Assembly (NCBI GenBank): GCA_017590115.1
Contig: JAGGNK010006224.1
Location: 525,592 to 589,591, forward strand
Source of the DNA: Montifringilla adamsi
Taxonomy: Eukaryota; Chordata; Aves; Passeriformes; Passeridae
Direction of reading: 5' to 3'
Length of the DNA stretch: 64,000 nt
This document shows positions 48,601 to 62,700 of this stretch, piece after piece. The notes under the pieces were generated by a model. It was not told the DNA's origin, did not search any database, and worked only from the letters and a program-made list of their open reading frames with translations. How positions within the stretch are numbered: the stretch's first letter is position 1; every line of letters starts with the position of its first letter. The translations under genes were made by a program, and so were the position numbers.

Positions 48601-51600
48601 AGACACTTGGCACACAGGAGAGAGAGTCAGCTAAGCAGAGAAAGAAGCATTAGGAATTGTAGGTTAGGAATCCATAAATAATATGTTTCAGTAATTCTAT
48701 TTGTAAAACGGCTCCTTGGCGTCATAGCTTCCCAGGAAGATTGGCTGTCGGAAAGCAGCAGGAGCTGCTGGAGGCCCTCTCTTTGAATGTAGATGATCAC
48801 TGAGAACAATGAATCCTGCTGGGGGCTTGTCTTCAGTGGCTTCTGTGACACATCCAATTACCTTTGCAGGCAATCTTCTCTGGGATTTCATTAGCCTAAG
48901 CTTTGGTGTTTTACCTAATGTCTAGACCAAATCCTTCTTGCTAAAATTTAAGCTTATTACTGCTTAGATTGCCCATTGGGAATACACTGGACTCTTTTCA
49001 TGTATTCATGTATGCAGAAAGCTGTCTTGTTTTCAAAACTAATCTGTATTACTTCATCAGAAATTGGATCAAGTTCTGATTTAATTTCTGAAAAGTTTCT
49101 GGTAAACATTCAATATAGAAGTTGGCTATAGTGGTAGACTATAATGCCCATCATACCATATAAAAAGCATTCACAATACCATATGAAAAATTTTCAAACT
49201 ATTTTTTATCATAGCCCATGGCTGTTGCTTTTTACAACTTTCTTTTTTTTTAAAAAAAAAAAAAAAAGTTTTCTTCCTGACTCTCATAGAAAGTTGTTTT
49301 TTTCTTTGGAAATTTTCTAGTAAAACTTGCAATTTGGCAGGAATAAGAATGTAACTTGCATAGAAGAGCTGTATCTTATTGGCTGGTATTGGAAATGTGA
49401 AACCACATTAAATCATAGAAGTTAATAACAGTTTAAATATTAGATAACAGTGAATAAAGGTAATATATTAAAACTATTTGTTAAAATATGGTAGGGAGAA
49501 GGGCTGGATAAACTAATTTTTCTTGTAGTCTAGAACATATGTGAAGTTTGAATACCTGAAATATATAAGACATATCATGTGGCAAATTTAAAGTTGCTTC
49601 TGAGTTCACCTGAAAGGTTAAATTTCAGGAAAAGATTTTGAATACTGAGAGCTCCTTTATAATTTTTTCCATGTAATAAGAATAATACAGTCTATAAATG
49701 AATAAGTGTATTTTTGCTAGCCCATTTTGGAGCAATGCACCTGTCCTCAGTATGAGCTAAGCATGCTTCTCTGCTCAGGAGGGAAGTGTAAAGTGCTGTT
49801 CAGAAAATTATCCATGATCCTTCCTCAATGCTTGCTTTTTCATCTGGAGCACAGACTTAAAAACAGTAAATCAATGCCTAACTACTTGGTGCTAACCACG
49901 AGGCCTTTCTAACACAGACAAAGCGTCATGAGCCATGTGTCATCTGGTTCAGTGTAGGACTTTTCACTGCACTCCTGTGTTGCCAAACACATCAGCTGTG
50001 AGAACTAACAAAGTGATTCATGGTGTGGTCTTCGCAGCACCTCTGTCGTATCATTTTGGCTGCCTACAAAGAGATACTGGCAGTGTCAGCAAAGGCTGTG
50101 GTTAGTGGATGTTGGGCTCAGAGGTCTGATAAACATGCCTATAATCAGCATTTTTAGTACTTGCTTTCATATTGTTGGTGTTGATATGGTGCCCAAGGAC
50201 TGACTTCATTAGAAGTAGGAGAGCAAAACAAGTTAAGGGAGAAGCCTGGCTGTGTAGGGCTTTAGCTTTAGATGCAGGAAACAGTAGGAAGAGGCAAGAA
50301 ATGAAATAAAATTTGGGAGAATAAATCATGAAGCATGTGGTTTTTGGAAGCTGCATATATTTCTTTATGTGTTTTATACCCAATCCTAGTTGACATGCAT
50401 GACTGTACAGCCTGGAATGTGTTAAACATTTTTGAAGGTATTTAGAAAAGAGCAAGTTGGGTTTAGTTGTCAGCACAGCAGTGTTACCTGCATTGTTGAA
50501 GTACTGCATAATCTTGCTTATGTTTTATAGCGGGGGATGGATTATTTTAAATCTGATACAAAAATGGGCTCACGCTTGCACTTGACTGCTTTAAACATTT
50601 ATCATGTATAACATATTTTCAAGAATAATCAAAGTGTTAAAATATATGTCAATGAAGATTCCTGGAACAAACAGTTATTAGATGCTTTCATTGAATCTTC
50701 AGTTTTCTAAAACTGAAACTATCCACCCCTTAATTAAAAAACCTCTGAATCTTAAAACTGCTAATTATGATAGGTAATGCTTGGTTGCTGATGGTTTGTT
50801 GGACCTGCTGCTTTTCTTAAGAGGTAAGTCTTCTCTGTGGTTTCCATTTGCTTTGGAGTAAAGTGATTCAAAGAGGGCTAAGTGCAGGTGCAGTTCTAAT
50901 TTTCTCTGATGGAAATATCATTCTCCTAACACTGAATTTGATTTTGCCTGATGATGACTGCATTCTGGCAACACCTTGTGGGTTTGTCAGCTTCTTTTGT
51001 GTTATGTACAGTGTACACATGTAATAAGAAAGATGCTCCTTGTTCCTCTTGCTCAGGATTTAAGTTTTAAGGAACTTGAAAAACATGATTCTTGTGACGA
51101 ACTTTGAGAGTGGTGTGTTTTCTTTCCCCATTACAACGTCCATAAACTCTGAAAGCATGTCAGCAGTGTAATATTTTAATTCAACAGTAAAAGAATATAC
51201 TAGAGATATTATTGTGAGGAATGAATGCCCTGGTAATTGATTTGAGATGGTATTCATATCTGGAGAGTCTTTTGTTCGGATGCAGTTTTGGAATGCTAAG
51301 ATTTTGATCTTATAATGGAAAAAGATGGATGAAGTATGAGCTATGATGGACAGAGAATGAAGGGCGTCATTATGAAAAGAGCAGGAAGAAAAGAGACTTT
51401 TGAGGCTTTTGTTTGTTGTGGGAGCCTTAATGAGAGAACATGGCTAACAGAGGCAAGACCTCAAAGTCTATGGTGGCAGACATCAGTGCAAAATCCAGTG
51501 ATGAATATTTCTTGCTGAGTAGAGCAGAGAAGTAGGAACTTGGAAAGCTTGGAAGATGGGCAGTACGGGCTGGCAGCAGGCATTTGCCATGTACATCAAC

Positions 51601-52742
51601 AGCAAAAGCAGAGTTGGGAAAGAAGGTGCTGCATAGAGGACATGGGCTCATTGAGACAGAAACTGTGATATTTTTCTTCATTTCTTTTGCTTTGGAGTGT
51701 GAGAATTTCACATCATTGAGTTTTCAGGAACTAAGTGCAGCTGTTTTCAGTCCACACCCAAAATAAGTGAAGCATAGCAATGAAATGAGTGACTCAGAGA
51801 AATGACTGAGTCTAAATCCAGTGACTGACTGGATGGAATACTTTCCTGAGTCTTAGACATGTGTATAGGACTTCTGAGCTTGTTTTGGTGCTTGCTTTTC
51901 CAAATATCTGGTAGCTGAATATTTTCCAATCCATATTTGGAAATAGTTGATTCATTCATAAGGATAATATTCATGCTATTCAGGAAATGCAGTAGTTTGC
52001 TCACAGATCTCATTCAAATGATAGTATAAAACTATCTGTTATTTTAATTTCTAAAATAGTATCAAATCATTTACTGAGACCTCTAAATAAAAATACAAGG
52101 GATAGGAGGAGCTGCCTTTGAGTAACTCAGATAAAACAGAGGAAATGCTGTTCTTTTATTTTAAAAAGTTGATATTTAGTTAGCTGCTCCTTGTCTCAAA
52201 ATGTAAAATATTGCTAAGTGATATTTTCTTTCAAAGATAAGAAGGGGTCCTGTGCATCACATAAGTTGGAATACCTCCCAGAAAAACCTCAGAAAAAGAA
52301 ATTGGCCACCACATAGTCTACTCTTTGCTTACATTGCAAACTTGCTGTTGTGTTTCTTGTGGGATTAAGAAGGACTCTGTGTGTGTAGGAGGGCCCAGGA
52401 TATAATTAAGCAGTGCTGTTAAAGGAATATCAGCTTCGAGTGATAGGAACAGGAATATTATATGTGATATTGTAGTAACTTGTATTGGGCTTCAGGTCAG
52501 AGCTTTGGAACAGATCTGAAGAAAGCCAGATCACTGGTTTTTGGAGTACTACTGGTACTAGTGCACTTTTAACTCAGGTATCGTCCCAGCTACAGAGCAG
52601 GGGGAGAGGTTTCTCTGCCAGCTGATGATGAAATCCTGCAAACATCTGCCTGCAAATAGTATATTTTTTTAAACATTAAGCTTACATTTGTTTCTTTCTC
52701 TTTTCACTCTTTTTAAAAAGTAATCCATGACTTCTTCCTGGG

Positions 52743-52745
<3 letters not shown>

Positions 52746-52795
<50 letters not shown>

Positions 52796-52820
52796 AAAAA
52801 AAAAACCAACAACAAAACAG
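52746..52820. repeat. Poly(A) run of 49, then an A-rich tail
   Basis: Forty-nine uninterrupted A (52746-52794) followed by A with occasional C to about 52820. No AATAAA lies in the 30 bp before it and no processed gene body is recognisable upstream, so a retropseudogene tail is not supported. The poly-Phe frame on the minus strand is an artefact of the run. Confidence 0.97.
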
Positions 52821-55800
52821 TTTGTAGAATAAAATTTTTAAGGTCAAGTCCACAGAACTGGAGATGGGGAGTTTTTTGAAAGAACACATACTAGTGAGAG
52901 ACCCAGTTTGCATCCAAAGTCACTGAGAAAGCTTATGGCAGAGCAGAGAAGAGAATACAGGTGATGCCACCACAGCCAAAGACATGCCCTCTTTTTCAGT
53001 TTGGGATTTTTGGGTTTTGTCTTTCCTTCTTGCATTTTTGTTTTTCTCCCAATAGCTTCCATGGGTCTACGTGCCACAAAAATAGTCCAGAAAAACAGCT
53101 TTTATTTCTGTTTTCTTGATGACCTTTTAAAAGTTTATAAACAGTCAGAATAGAGCTTGTTGCCATAAGAATCAACTATAGAATCAATAAAGTTAAGGGG
53201 GTTGCTAAGGGAAGGCCATGTACGGGTATGATGTAAGCCTGAGTGCCATAGCCTATTCTGTAACAAGAGAGGGGCTTTATGGGGTGAGGAGGTATTTTTG
53301 TGTGTGTGTGATTCTTCAGCAAGGAGGGCTGCTGAAATCTGAATTCAGCTTAGCAGTGTTGATTTAATGTACCTTTCTTTGTTATGGCAACAGAAGGGAA
53401 CATATCTTTTGAAATATCTAATCTTGCTTCCCGTGTTGACCTTGCTCTTGATTACAGAGGATAAACAGTATTAAATATCCTAGCAGGAAATATGCTTTAA
53501 TGAGTGTGCTAGAAGTATGTGAAAATGCATATATATATAGCTGCAGAAGTGAAGAGAAGCAAGCTACTTGTAATACAGACTGAATTAGCCCTTCACCTTT
53601 TTCCTTTCAAAGTTCACCATTTCAAAGGAATCACCCCAGATACAACACCTTTGGTGTTGTGAGAGGTGAGTTCTCATCCTTGGCCATTTTGGAGGCTTAT
53701 CTCAGCATGTAAAAAATTATCCATGGTTGTAAAGCTTTAACTCAAAAGCTGCTGTACTTCAACTCTTCATGGTGGCTGAAGTCATAAAGACTTCCCTTCA
53801 TCCCTGCCATTCCCAGCATATCTTTTGACCTTTTGGAGATTTTGGCTGGTCTTACTGAAAAGGGCTAGGTAATTGGCCTTGCTAGCTGGGCAGTGGCATG
53901 ACGATGGCCAGAGAATCAGTTTTTGGGTGCCTGCACTTTTCCTCAGCTTTGTGGTGTGCTTCTTGGCTGCAGCTGGACTGTCAAACCATTGTGTATTGAA
54001 CAATTGCTAAACAAAATGGGATTTAAAAAAACACAACACACAATATGGATTGTCAGCCCAAGGTTACTGCACAGAGTGAATAGTTAAGTTATCATGTAAA
54101 TATTTTTACTTCAGGTGTTTATAAATGAAGTACAAAGAACAGGATATCTCAGAGGTGTTTAATGAAAGAATTAGGAATAGTTCCTTTGAAGACCTCCAAA
54201 TCAGATCTCGCTTAAGGTAGTAGCAAGGTAGCTTGCAAACAGTGAATATTTAGCACAGGAGAGAAATTATTTAATTGATTTCTGGTTCTCATCACAAAAT
54301 AATAGCACTGGAAAAGGGCTAGCTACCATTCTTAGAGAGACCAGCAATTCCATCACCATAGAGATTTATCCTCTTGAGCTGACGTTTTCCTGAGTCAGGG
54401 TTAACGCTCTGACTGGGCTGCCTACTTCCAGTGCAAAGAGCTTTTGCTCTGGAAAGGTTAATCAGCCAATCTGGAGGTCAAGCAAGACATGGAGAACAAA
54501 TACCACTTTGCAGTTTGTTCCATCAATGGTAATGGATATTAGTGCTAAGGTGCCTAGTCCTAGTCTGAAAAATAAAGAGTACCTCATGGATGAGAGACCT
54601 ACAGAAAACAGATTTGTGTAAAACGGGGTTATAAAATTGTTTGCATATACAATGTTTGATTAGTAGTTGTCTTCTTTTTTTTTTTACTCTTGGGGTTTTA
54701 ATTTTTTTCGTTAGGTTGGTATGAGTCACTGTTGGTGACAGTGCAGGAAGGGGTGTGTTTTGAAGAAGAGAATATAAAGGTCAAGAGATAAGCTGCATGC
54801 ATTCCAGGTTCAGGGAGTATATTTTGGAAGGTTTTGGTACTAAATGTGACAAACTGTAAATACAATTAAAGTATTTTGGTATTACAAGCTTTATTCTTTT
54901 GTGTCAGCTGTCAGTAAGCAGTCCTCAAAGAAATCAGTTTGAAAGATTTCACAAAGACTTACTATTTCCCTTGTTTTACTGAATTTGACTTTTTGTTTTG
55001 GAATTTTCTGCAGGACACCTTGTTAGTATGTTGCTTATAAATGATATTGCTGTGGGCTGGATGACAGCACAGAGCACAGCTGGAAAATACACACTTTGCA
55101 GACTCTTTCCTTGCTTTAAACATGCGCTGCAGGTTTAAGATGGCTTTCTCTACTTTTTGGGTGGCCCCTCCATGTTCCTCACAGGTGCCTGGCCAGGTGG
55201 CCATGCTGACCATGTTGAAGTAGAAGGGAGAGAAACTTCTCCTTCCTTCCCTACTTTTTCTTCTTAACAAGCCCTGGGCAGGAGCTGTGGCTTCTGGTGC
55301 CTGTGCTACACCCATGACCTGGCATCTGAGTAGCTCTGCTTAATCTACATGTGTGTAAGTACAGCTTGTTTCTGCTGCCTGTGCGTTGCCCTATTGATGA
55401 TAACAATCTAGCTTTTAGAGTGTTTTCTACTTGGCAAAATCACCCATAACCAACCACTGTTTAGATTAATGCTGACCTTGTAACTTGTGATGAACCCAAA
55501 CCCTACGCAAACAGAAAGTGAATAGCCACATTTGAAAAGTATCTTATCAGATATTTGAAATAGTAAACAAGAGGAAGTGGGTAAAAGAATGCCTTTCAGT
55601 GAGACCTTGTTAAAATAGAGCTTCATGGCCTGGCTTCTGTGGTGATAGATAGGTCCAGTCAAAGATAACACTGAACCAGTGCTGTAGCACTTTCTTTGAG
55701 GTAGTCACAATCATCCCCTCTGTCACCTGGCCTGTACTGGTGCAAGGATGTCCACATCACTGTCCCAGACTTACTGCCTAGCATAATTTCATGCCTGCTT

Positions 55801-58800
55801 TGGGCAGCCTGGGTGATATTTTTGCACTTTTATTACTATATATTTGTAAAATGCATTTACATAATTGTACTTCAACATAGAGTATAATAACTGATCATTT
55901 CTTGTCTTTGCAGTATTTGGTTTGGGGATAATTTACAATTTCCCTGCAATTTCAAGGACGGTGCCTAAAAATAAAGACTTTCAAATTCAGATTTTCTTTT
56001 ACTGTGTAAGTCCCTCTGTTGTTTTGGCTCCAGGAGCCACATTCAAGCGGTTTGTCAGACTTTTGCCTTTGGAGAAGGGCTTTTCAAGGCAGGTGCAGAA
56101 AGCCTTAGCTGGCATTAGTGTATCTGGGCTGCCACAAACAACCATGGTGAATAAATTAGTAGCAGCTCTGCTCTCTCACACATGCTGCCTTTGTGGCCTC
56201 CTTTGGGATGCTTCTTGTTTTAAATGGTTTAAACTGCAAAACCAGTCCAAGGCATAGAATTGATCTAAATGGTCATCTGAACATCTAAAGCCTTAATGCC
56301 AAATCAATCTGTAACTGTTAACGTGAGTAGTTCTGTTGATGTCAATGGGTTTTCTCATTTAATCATACTAGATTTGATAGCTAGGTTAGAGATTATCAAG
56401 ATTTAAACTGCTTAAGGGGGGAAAATCCTGAACTAAATGGAATCTCTTGGTGCCCCTTAAACTAAGGCAATGCTTGTTGGGTTTTTTGGTGGTGGTGGGG
56501 ACTCAGGGAGCAAGAAGCATCTGGAAATGTAAGCAGAGCAATGTTTTTGCTTTCTAAGCTTCTGTTTAAGTGTAGTAACTGAAGAACTGCATGGGTACAC
56601 AAAGGTGTGCCAGCACATACCTCTGAAGCCACCCAGGCCTCTGACTGCTTTTTCTTGACTGTGATTTGATGAATTTCAGATGTTTTGCTTGCCAACTGCA
56701 GCTTAGGAAGAAAGGAAAGCAAATGAAAGGTCTAGTAAATGCAATGAAGAGGAACAAATTACTTGAGATTAAGATGATACTAGAAACTGAAGATAAAAAA
56801 ATGTACTTTAGCTCTCAAATTCCCCTGGTGAAACCTTTAGCTTCCTAAAATCTGAAAAAGCGCCCCTAGTGCCCAGATGCTTTTCTTTTTTCCTCCAGCT
56901 TTTTCAGTTGAACCTGGTAAAGTATTGATATTTTCTTCAAACTTTGCCCTGCCATACTCTTACACCAGTGTGCTGTAATACTGCTACTGTTTTAAACCCA
57001 TAGACATGTATCCCTGGGAAATGCATGTATGGAGAGCAGCAGAAAGAGCAGCTCAGATTATACAGCTGCACCTGGGCAGTACTGGCACAACTGGGAGAAA
57101 AGCACAGAGAGGAGGCTGCATGTCCAGCCTTGGCTTCTTCCGTGTCTGCACATTAGATGCCCCACCAACCCAACCTCTTGAAAGAGGAATGGCTTTTGCA
57201 TTGAAGAAGCACTGATTGCGAACCACTGAACAGAGTTGTGACACTGTGCATTTTAAAGGGAACATTTTGAAGTTAATCTCCTTGGCAGCTCTCTGCAATG
57301 TGAGCTTGAGTTTTATGAAGCCAGCGCTGTTAAATGGAGCAACTTTGGGTTGGTGCAGTACCTAAGTAATCTCAAGAGCACTTTGCAAAGTGGCAAAGTA
57401 CATATGAATACAGCATGTGCGTAGGCAGGAGATAACAAGGAGCTGAGGAGCAGAACAGTTTTGCTGGGGAGGAGGTGGAATGAAGTGGGAGTGGGGCTCC
57501 CAGCCCCAATGCTGAGCCTCTGCAGCACCTTTAGCTGCTGCATAGCTAGGCAGGAATGAAGTATGAGGTGCCAAGGGGGCAGCTGGTGCAGGCTGGGTGA
57601 AGGCAGGGTGGCCATAAGCAGGACAGGAGTGTGTTTGGCAGGACCAACCTGATTTTGTGTTGGGCTCTGGGCATCTTATTTCCCTTCATCTCTGCCATAC
57701 CAGTTTGCAAGACATGATTGGCAGCTTTCCCTTGCAATTTATTTGATCATGGTAATTTTTTTGACAGGCTTCCTTGTGATTTTTTAATATATCAAATAGA
57801 GTTTAATAATAGCCTGCTATTAAGTCCTTTTGTTTTTCCGTTGGGATTTTCTTATGACTGTTGCCTCTCTTACCTATTTGAAGCTCTGAATGTCTTTTCC
57901 AACTGTGAAGAACTTAGCAGTGTGAGTGCATGCATAATATGTAAAAAAAATTAGCAGAATTGTTGTTATGCTTGGGAATTAATTAATGCCAGCATAGAGG
58001 GTAATGGAAGGATAAATCAGGCTTGCCTAATTTACAGGGGTGTTCTTGTTAAGTTCAGCGGGACAGGTTGGTTGCAGGATGGTCTCCAGAAGCGATTTAT
58101 TTTATTTTTAAATTCAAATTTTATTTCCACTCATATTTTGAAGATGAATTTTATCATTGGCTCCAGGATCAAGTGACCTCTGAAGAGAAAAACCTCAGTG
58201 AGAGCAAAAGTGAGCAAACAAAAGTAAATTCTGCAGTATACATAATGGCTTTGAATTATCAAAGACAGTAAAAAGAAAATGGCTATATGCATTTAATCAA
58301 AGTAGGGTAAGCACATCTAAATGGCACCTGATGCGACATGATTATATTCTGTAATGCAGGAGACAAAATCCTCTTGTTTTCCTTATTCCCCTGACACTAT
58401 TGGTGCTCTGTCTTTCACCACCTGTTTTCTATCTCCACACATGGTAGGCCAACCTGGTTTTTTCTGCTCTTTGCTTTTACTGGTATTTTTCAAGAAAGTC
58501 AGAAATTCTTGTCTTCTACTAATTCCCTTTGTATGCAGTGTTGAAATGGGGATAGCACAAAGCCTGATCTCACCTGTCAGTATTCAGGTGCAGAAAGGGA
58601 GACTCAGATCTTTCCTTATCTCTTCTCTTCTGCTTGCGACTCCTCTAGTTGTTTAGCCCCTGTGTGATCATTCAAATTCTCCCCCTTCTCCTCTCCAGCT
58701 CACACTTTTCTGTGGTCCCTGCCAGAAAAGATATGTGCCAGGTACAGCTACATTTTGCTGAATTTGGAGTCAGAGTTCACAGGTAGATACTGGCTTGTGC

Positions 58801-59568
58801 TAATCCCTCATGGTGTTTGCAGCAGTGTGAGAGTAATGTAATACTTTTAAGCCTTGCATGCCAGCAACAGACACAGATTTGCAGTTGTGGCGTACTTGTG
58901 GGAGAAGGCCCAGCAGTAACAGGCTGGTAGGAGCTGTACCAATTCAACCCTCTGCTGCCTATGTGTTGGAAGGATAGAGGAAAAGATACCTAAGATCAAC
59001 AATAAGGATCATATAAGAGGAACTGACAATGATTTGCAGAGTAATCTTTCCTCTGTAGAAAGCTTAGACATGCAGAAGTCCTCAGGTTCCAGCAACTGTC
59101 TCCAACACCAGTCAGTTCAGAAGGAGATTTTGTGGTGTGATCTTACCACTGGAGCATATATGGATTGAACAAATTTCATTATTTAAACCTTTATTAAATG
59201 GGGAATATTTTCCAGGATGTTATGCAGCCAAGGATTATTCCTTTGTCTGCAGTGTGAAATTCCTTTAGTCTTTTTACATTTTCTCTTTTGTCTCTCTTTT
59301 TCCTCTTTGTTTGCAATGACATTTGTTATGGCCATAGAAAGTAAATGTTATTCTGCTTAGCTAATATTTTGGTTCACCTTGTATAGTTAGGGGACTCCAG
59401 TGGAAGGATGCGTTGAGGTCACACACCACAGCTGTATGGCAGTGACAGCTAGACAAGAACTTCCATTTGTGCCGAAGAGCATGGCTTAGGAGAGCCACTC
59501 ACAGTAAAGGAGACAAATTGTACATTTCAAAAAGACTGGTAAAATAACTTTCAAGGAAGAAAATGACA
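52821..59568. other. No gene recognised
   Basis: Mixed AT-rich DNA. Frames at 54962-55315 (minus, 117 codons), 55922-56257 (plus, 111) and 57313-57615 (minus, 100) have no recognisable domain. Near 56322-56350 an 'acgtgagtagttctgttgatgtcaatggg' order resembles a motif in ancient amniote repeats. Confidence 0.5.
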
Positions 59569-59725
59569 TCATAGAATGGTTTGGGTTGGAAGGGACTGTA
59601 AAGATCATCTCGTTCCAACTCTCCTTCCCCTAGACCAGGTTGCTCAAGCAGCATCCAACCAGGCCTTGAACACTTCCACAGATAGGGAGTCCACAACTTC
59701 CCTGGGCAGCCTGTTCCACTGTCTA
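59569..59725 (-). repeat. CR1 LINE 3' tail, relatively young
   Basis: The plus strand reads 'catagaatggtttgggttgg', then 'aagggactgtaaagatcatc', 'agaccaggttgctcaa', 'catccaaccaggccttgaac' and 'gggcagcctgttccact', an easily recognised reverse complement of the CR1 3' untranslated region ending in ATTCTATG. It is 5'-truncated at about 157 bp, typical of CR1, and the best-preserved CR1 tail in the window. It holds no coding sequence. Confidence 0.93.
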
Positions 59726-62700
59726 GATCTTAGGGTTTCATGAGTTTTCTCACAGGCTTTCTGAAACAATCAAAACCATCAGAAAGCCCCAAATCCAAGT
59801 TAATTTTGAACTAAAAGCTATGAAGTTTTCAGAACTCTTAGGCCATTTCAGGGAAAGCTGCATTAGCTGTAGCTATATACTGTTTTTCCAGAGCACTGAT
59901 AAGTGATTGATGACGCAAAACCAGGCAAGGTAATAGAAAGTGACATGTGTATTTTGTAACCAATAGAAATACGAAGTAAAGAAGAAAAAGTACTGCTTCC
60001 TTCGTGAAAAGATACAGGATGAAACTTCAGCCCCCTCCTACACATCATGTAGTTCTGTTCCCCAATGCAATGAAGACAAGAGAAGAGGGATCAGAATGTA
60101 TTTATCATTTTGTCACCAGGGTTTAAAATAAATGGCTGAAAGTCTGTGGAAGTTCTTTGTAACTTTCTGGATTTTTAGGTATGAATAGAGTGTATGGAGA
60201 AACTAGTATGCACCCTTTTTCTTTCCACTAGTTTGTCATTGCCTCTGGATTTTTGTGTCTCAAGTGCCTGCTTATTGCAGGAACAAGGGGATTGAATCAC
60301 TCCAGGCAGCCCACAGGTCTGGTGACTTCATTTCCTGGGTTATATAAAATCCAAACTTCCTAACAAATTGTCTGCAGGAAGCATTTACCACATTGATATA
60401 GAACAATTACAGTGCACAGAAACCTGGCCAGGTTGAAAAAACAATGATGTGAAATATTGGCATTATTTATAAAGACCTTTAAACACTGCAGAGGGATTTC
60501 CAGCCAGTGAGCCACCAATCAACCTACCTACCTGAGTTCTGGAGCAGAAGTGTTTAGTTAGCTGTCAGGGCTAGATTTAGTGTGAAGGGTGGAGACCTGT
60601 GTGGAAAAAATGCAATAAAGGCATTATGTCTAGCTTGTTCCTTTCTCTCTAATAAATTGCTCACCTGTGTAGAACAAGAGATCTTTTATTAATATTTGTT
60701 AACATGGAAATTCAGTATGTCTGCTGAGGTCCCTAGAGTTTGGATTTAAATAGTCGAATTAACAACTGAGTATGTTGTTTTGTGTGGGGAGGTGACTTCC
60801 TACTGCAAAAAATTGCTCCTGTTCTGATTCATGAAGAATGAGAGCTCCCTGCACTTTCATGGTGATGCTGCAGGAAATAAGGTTGACAGAAACAAGAACC
60901 ACCCATTAATCTCCCACTCCACAGAGTTACTAGTTAGACAAGTATTTCCCCATCCTATGTAGTCTACAGGCTCTTGGGTATATCTTTCACACAAAAGTGC
61001 AGCTCTTGCCTGACAAATCATTCTTTATAATAAAAAACAGCAAGAAAACAAAAAGAAACATAAACCTGTTGGCAATATGCCACTTTCAAATTCATGGTTT
61101 TGCTTTCTAAAGACCCCAAGTAAAACAAAACTCCTTATGCAGCTGTTATTGGCTTCTTAGGTTTCTTGTGGAAGCCATGTTTGCTAAGCCTTGGTTCCCT
61201 GACCAAATTCTGTTAGTTATTTTATGGTTTGCAAATTTACATCAGGATGGCAAGCTTCTGTTCACTTAACATTGTAAATTATACCTGTCAAGAGAATTTT
61301 TATCAGCATGTGTAAACAGAACCTTGGCCTGAAGTTTGAAAAGGTTACAGCTTCTGTGATGCGCTGTCCAGCATTACGTTTATGCAGAAGATGAAGCAGC
61401 AGAGAAATTGGGAAAAGTACATCTTCACATTCAACTGGAAATGTGGAAATGCAGAAAGCAAGTCAACAAGCTATGTAAGTGAGCTGGTATTTGGCTGTTT
61501 CAGCGTAACTTTAAGATCTGAAACAGATATTGCTTTGACTGCTATTTTTGTATGAAACAGTGGAAATTTGTTCTCTGAGTCATGACTATCTCAGGGGTTC
61601 TTGCTTGAAGGTGAGGAATGCTCACCTCTAGGAAGTCCCCAGTGTAACTTTTGGTCGTTAGATTCTTAAGTCAGAATCCTTAGTGCTGCATAGGACTTAC
61701 TAAAATTCAGCCACTAAGGGGATTGGTCTTACACACCGGTACTGTAAAAGGATTAAATTTCCCAAATGAGCCACTTAAGTGGTTCATAACTTCTTTGAGC
61801 CACATATTATCTGTTATGGAAATTCTGTTTTAGAACTATTTGTCAGAAGGCTAATTGTTTAACCTTTGGGATTTTTTGCTTTTAGTTGATAGCATTCAGA
61901 TCTCTTGCTATGAAATTGCAGCTTTCTTTAGTTTTCCAAGAAAGCCTTGCTTCTGCTAAGTATCTGATTAATTTCTTGCCTAACTTCAGTGACATGTTTG
62001 GCTATTGCAGGGTCTTTAATGTGTTATCTTTGTAGAAGGCTGTAATACTGCAGTCTGCATATTTCCTGTTAAAAGCAGCCCTCTTTTTAAGACCATCTCC
62101 ATTTGTATAAAATGTCTTTCTCACTTTAAGTTTTCTTATCTGTGAAAGGGTTGTGATATTTCATTATTTCTGACAAAATACTGAAACCTCTGGACAGCAG
62201 GACTTGTATGGCTCTTAAATATCAAGCTACAATTAATTCTGTGTCAGGACTCCTAAATAGAAATAGTATGACTTTCAAGATGGTGAGCAAATACAGCTGA
62301 AATGAACCCTAGGATATAACTCTGCATACATTAAAGTGCTTAACTGTATTGATTGCTGGAAACAGGATCTCATGAAGGAGTATGGATTATTATTATGTGC
62401 TGAAACTGTCAGTATTTAAACTGAATGTAACCAAATACAGGGCTAGAGACCTAAGCTTTTGCGTCTGAATTTAGAGAGAGTTTGACATTTACAAAATTAT
62501 GAGCTTTTATTTTGTTGCAGTTTTGGCAGACCCAAAGCATCTCAGAGGGAGCATCTAAAATTACTAAATACTTTTAAGCTTTTGGCCTTAGAATTTAGAC
62601 TCTGCTACCCATTTTGTCTTTGCTGGGATGCAGCCAATTAAAACAGAAGTTTTAAAGATTCAAATAGAGATATCTTCTTCAATTCATGTTATAATTCATG

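Larger units (their letters stand above)
44891..52740. other. No gene recognised
   Basis: AT-rich, apparently single-copy DNA with short inverted repeats at 45453-45476 and 45612-45638 and a T/A self-complementary block near 49243-49267. The longest frame (50102-50509, minus, 135 codons) has no recognisable domain. Confidence 0.55.

Noticed and set aside
52713..52913. Minus-strand protein with a poly-Phe tract
   Set aside because: Translation of the poly(A) run.
54962..55315. 117-codon minus-strand frame
   Set aside because: No domain recognised and the C-terminal half is Lys/Asn-rich AT-type sequence; likely chance.
56861..56874. Second CTCF-like motif on the minus strand
   Set aside because: The core GCACTAGGGGCGCT lacks one G compared with the consensus, which shifts the critical GGC; too weak to call.
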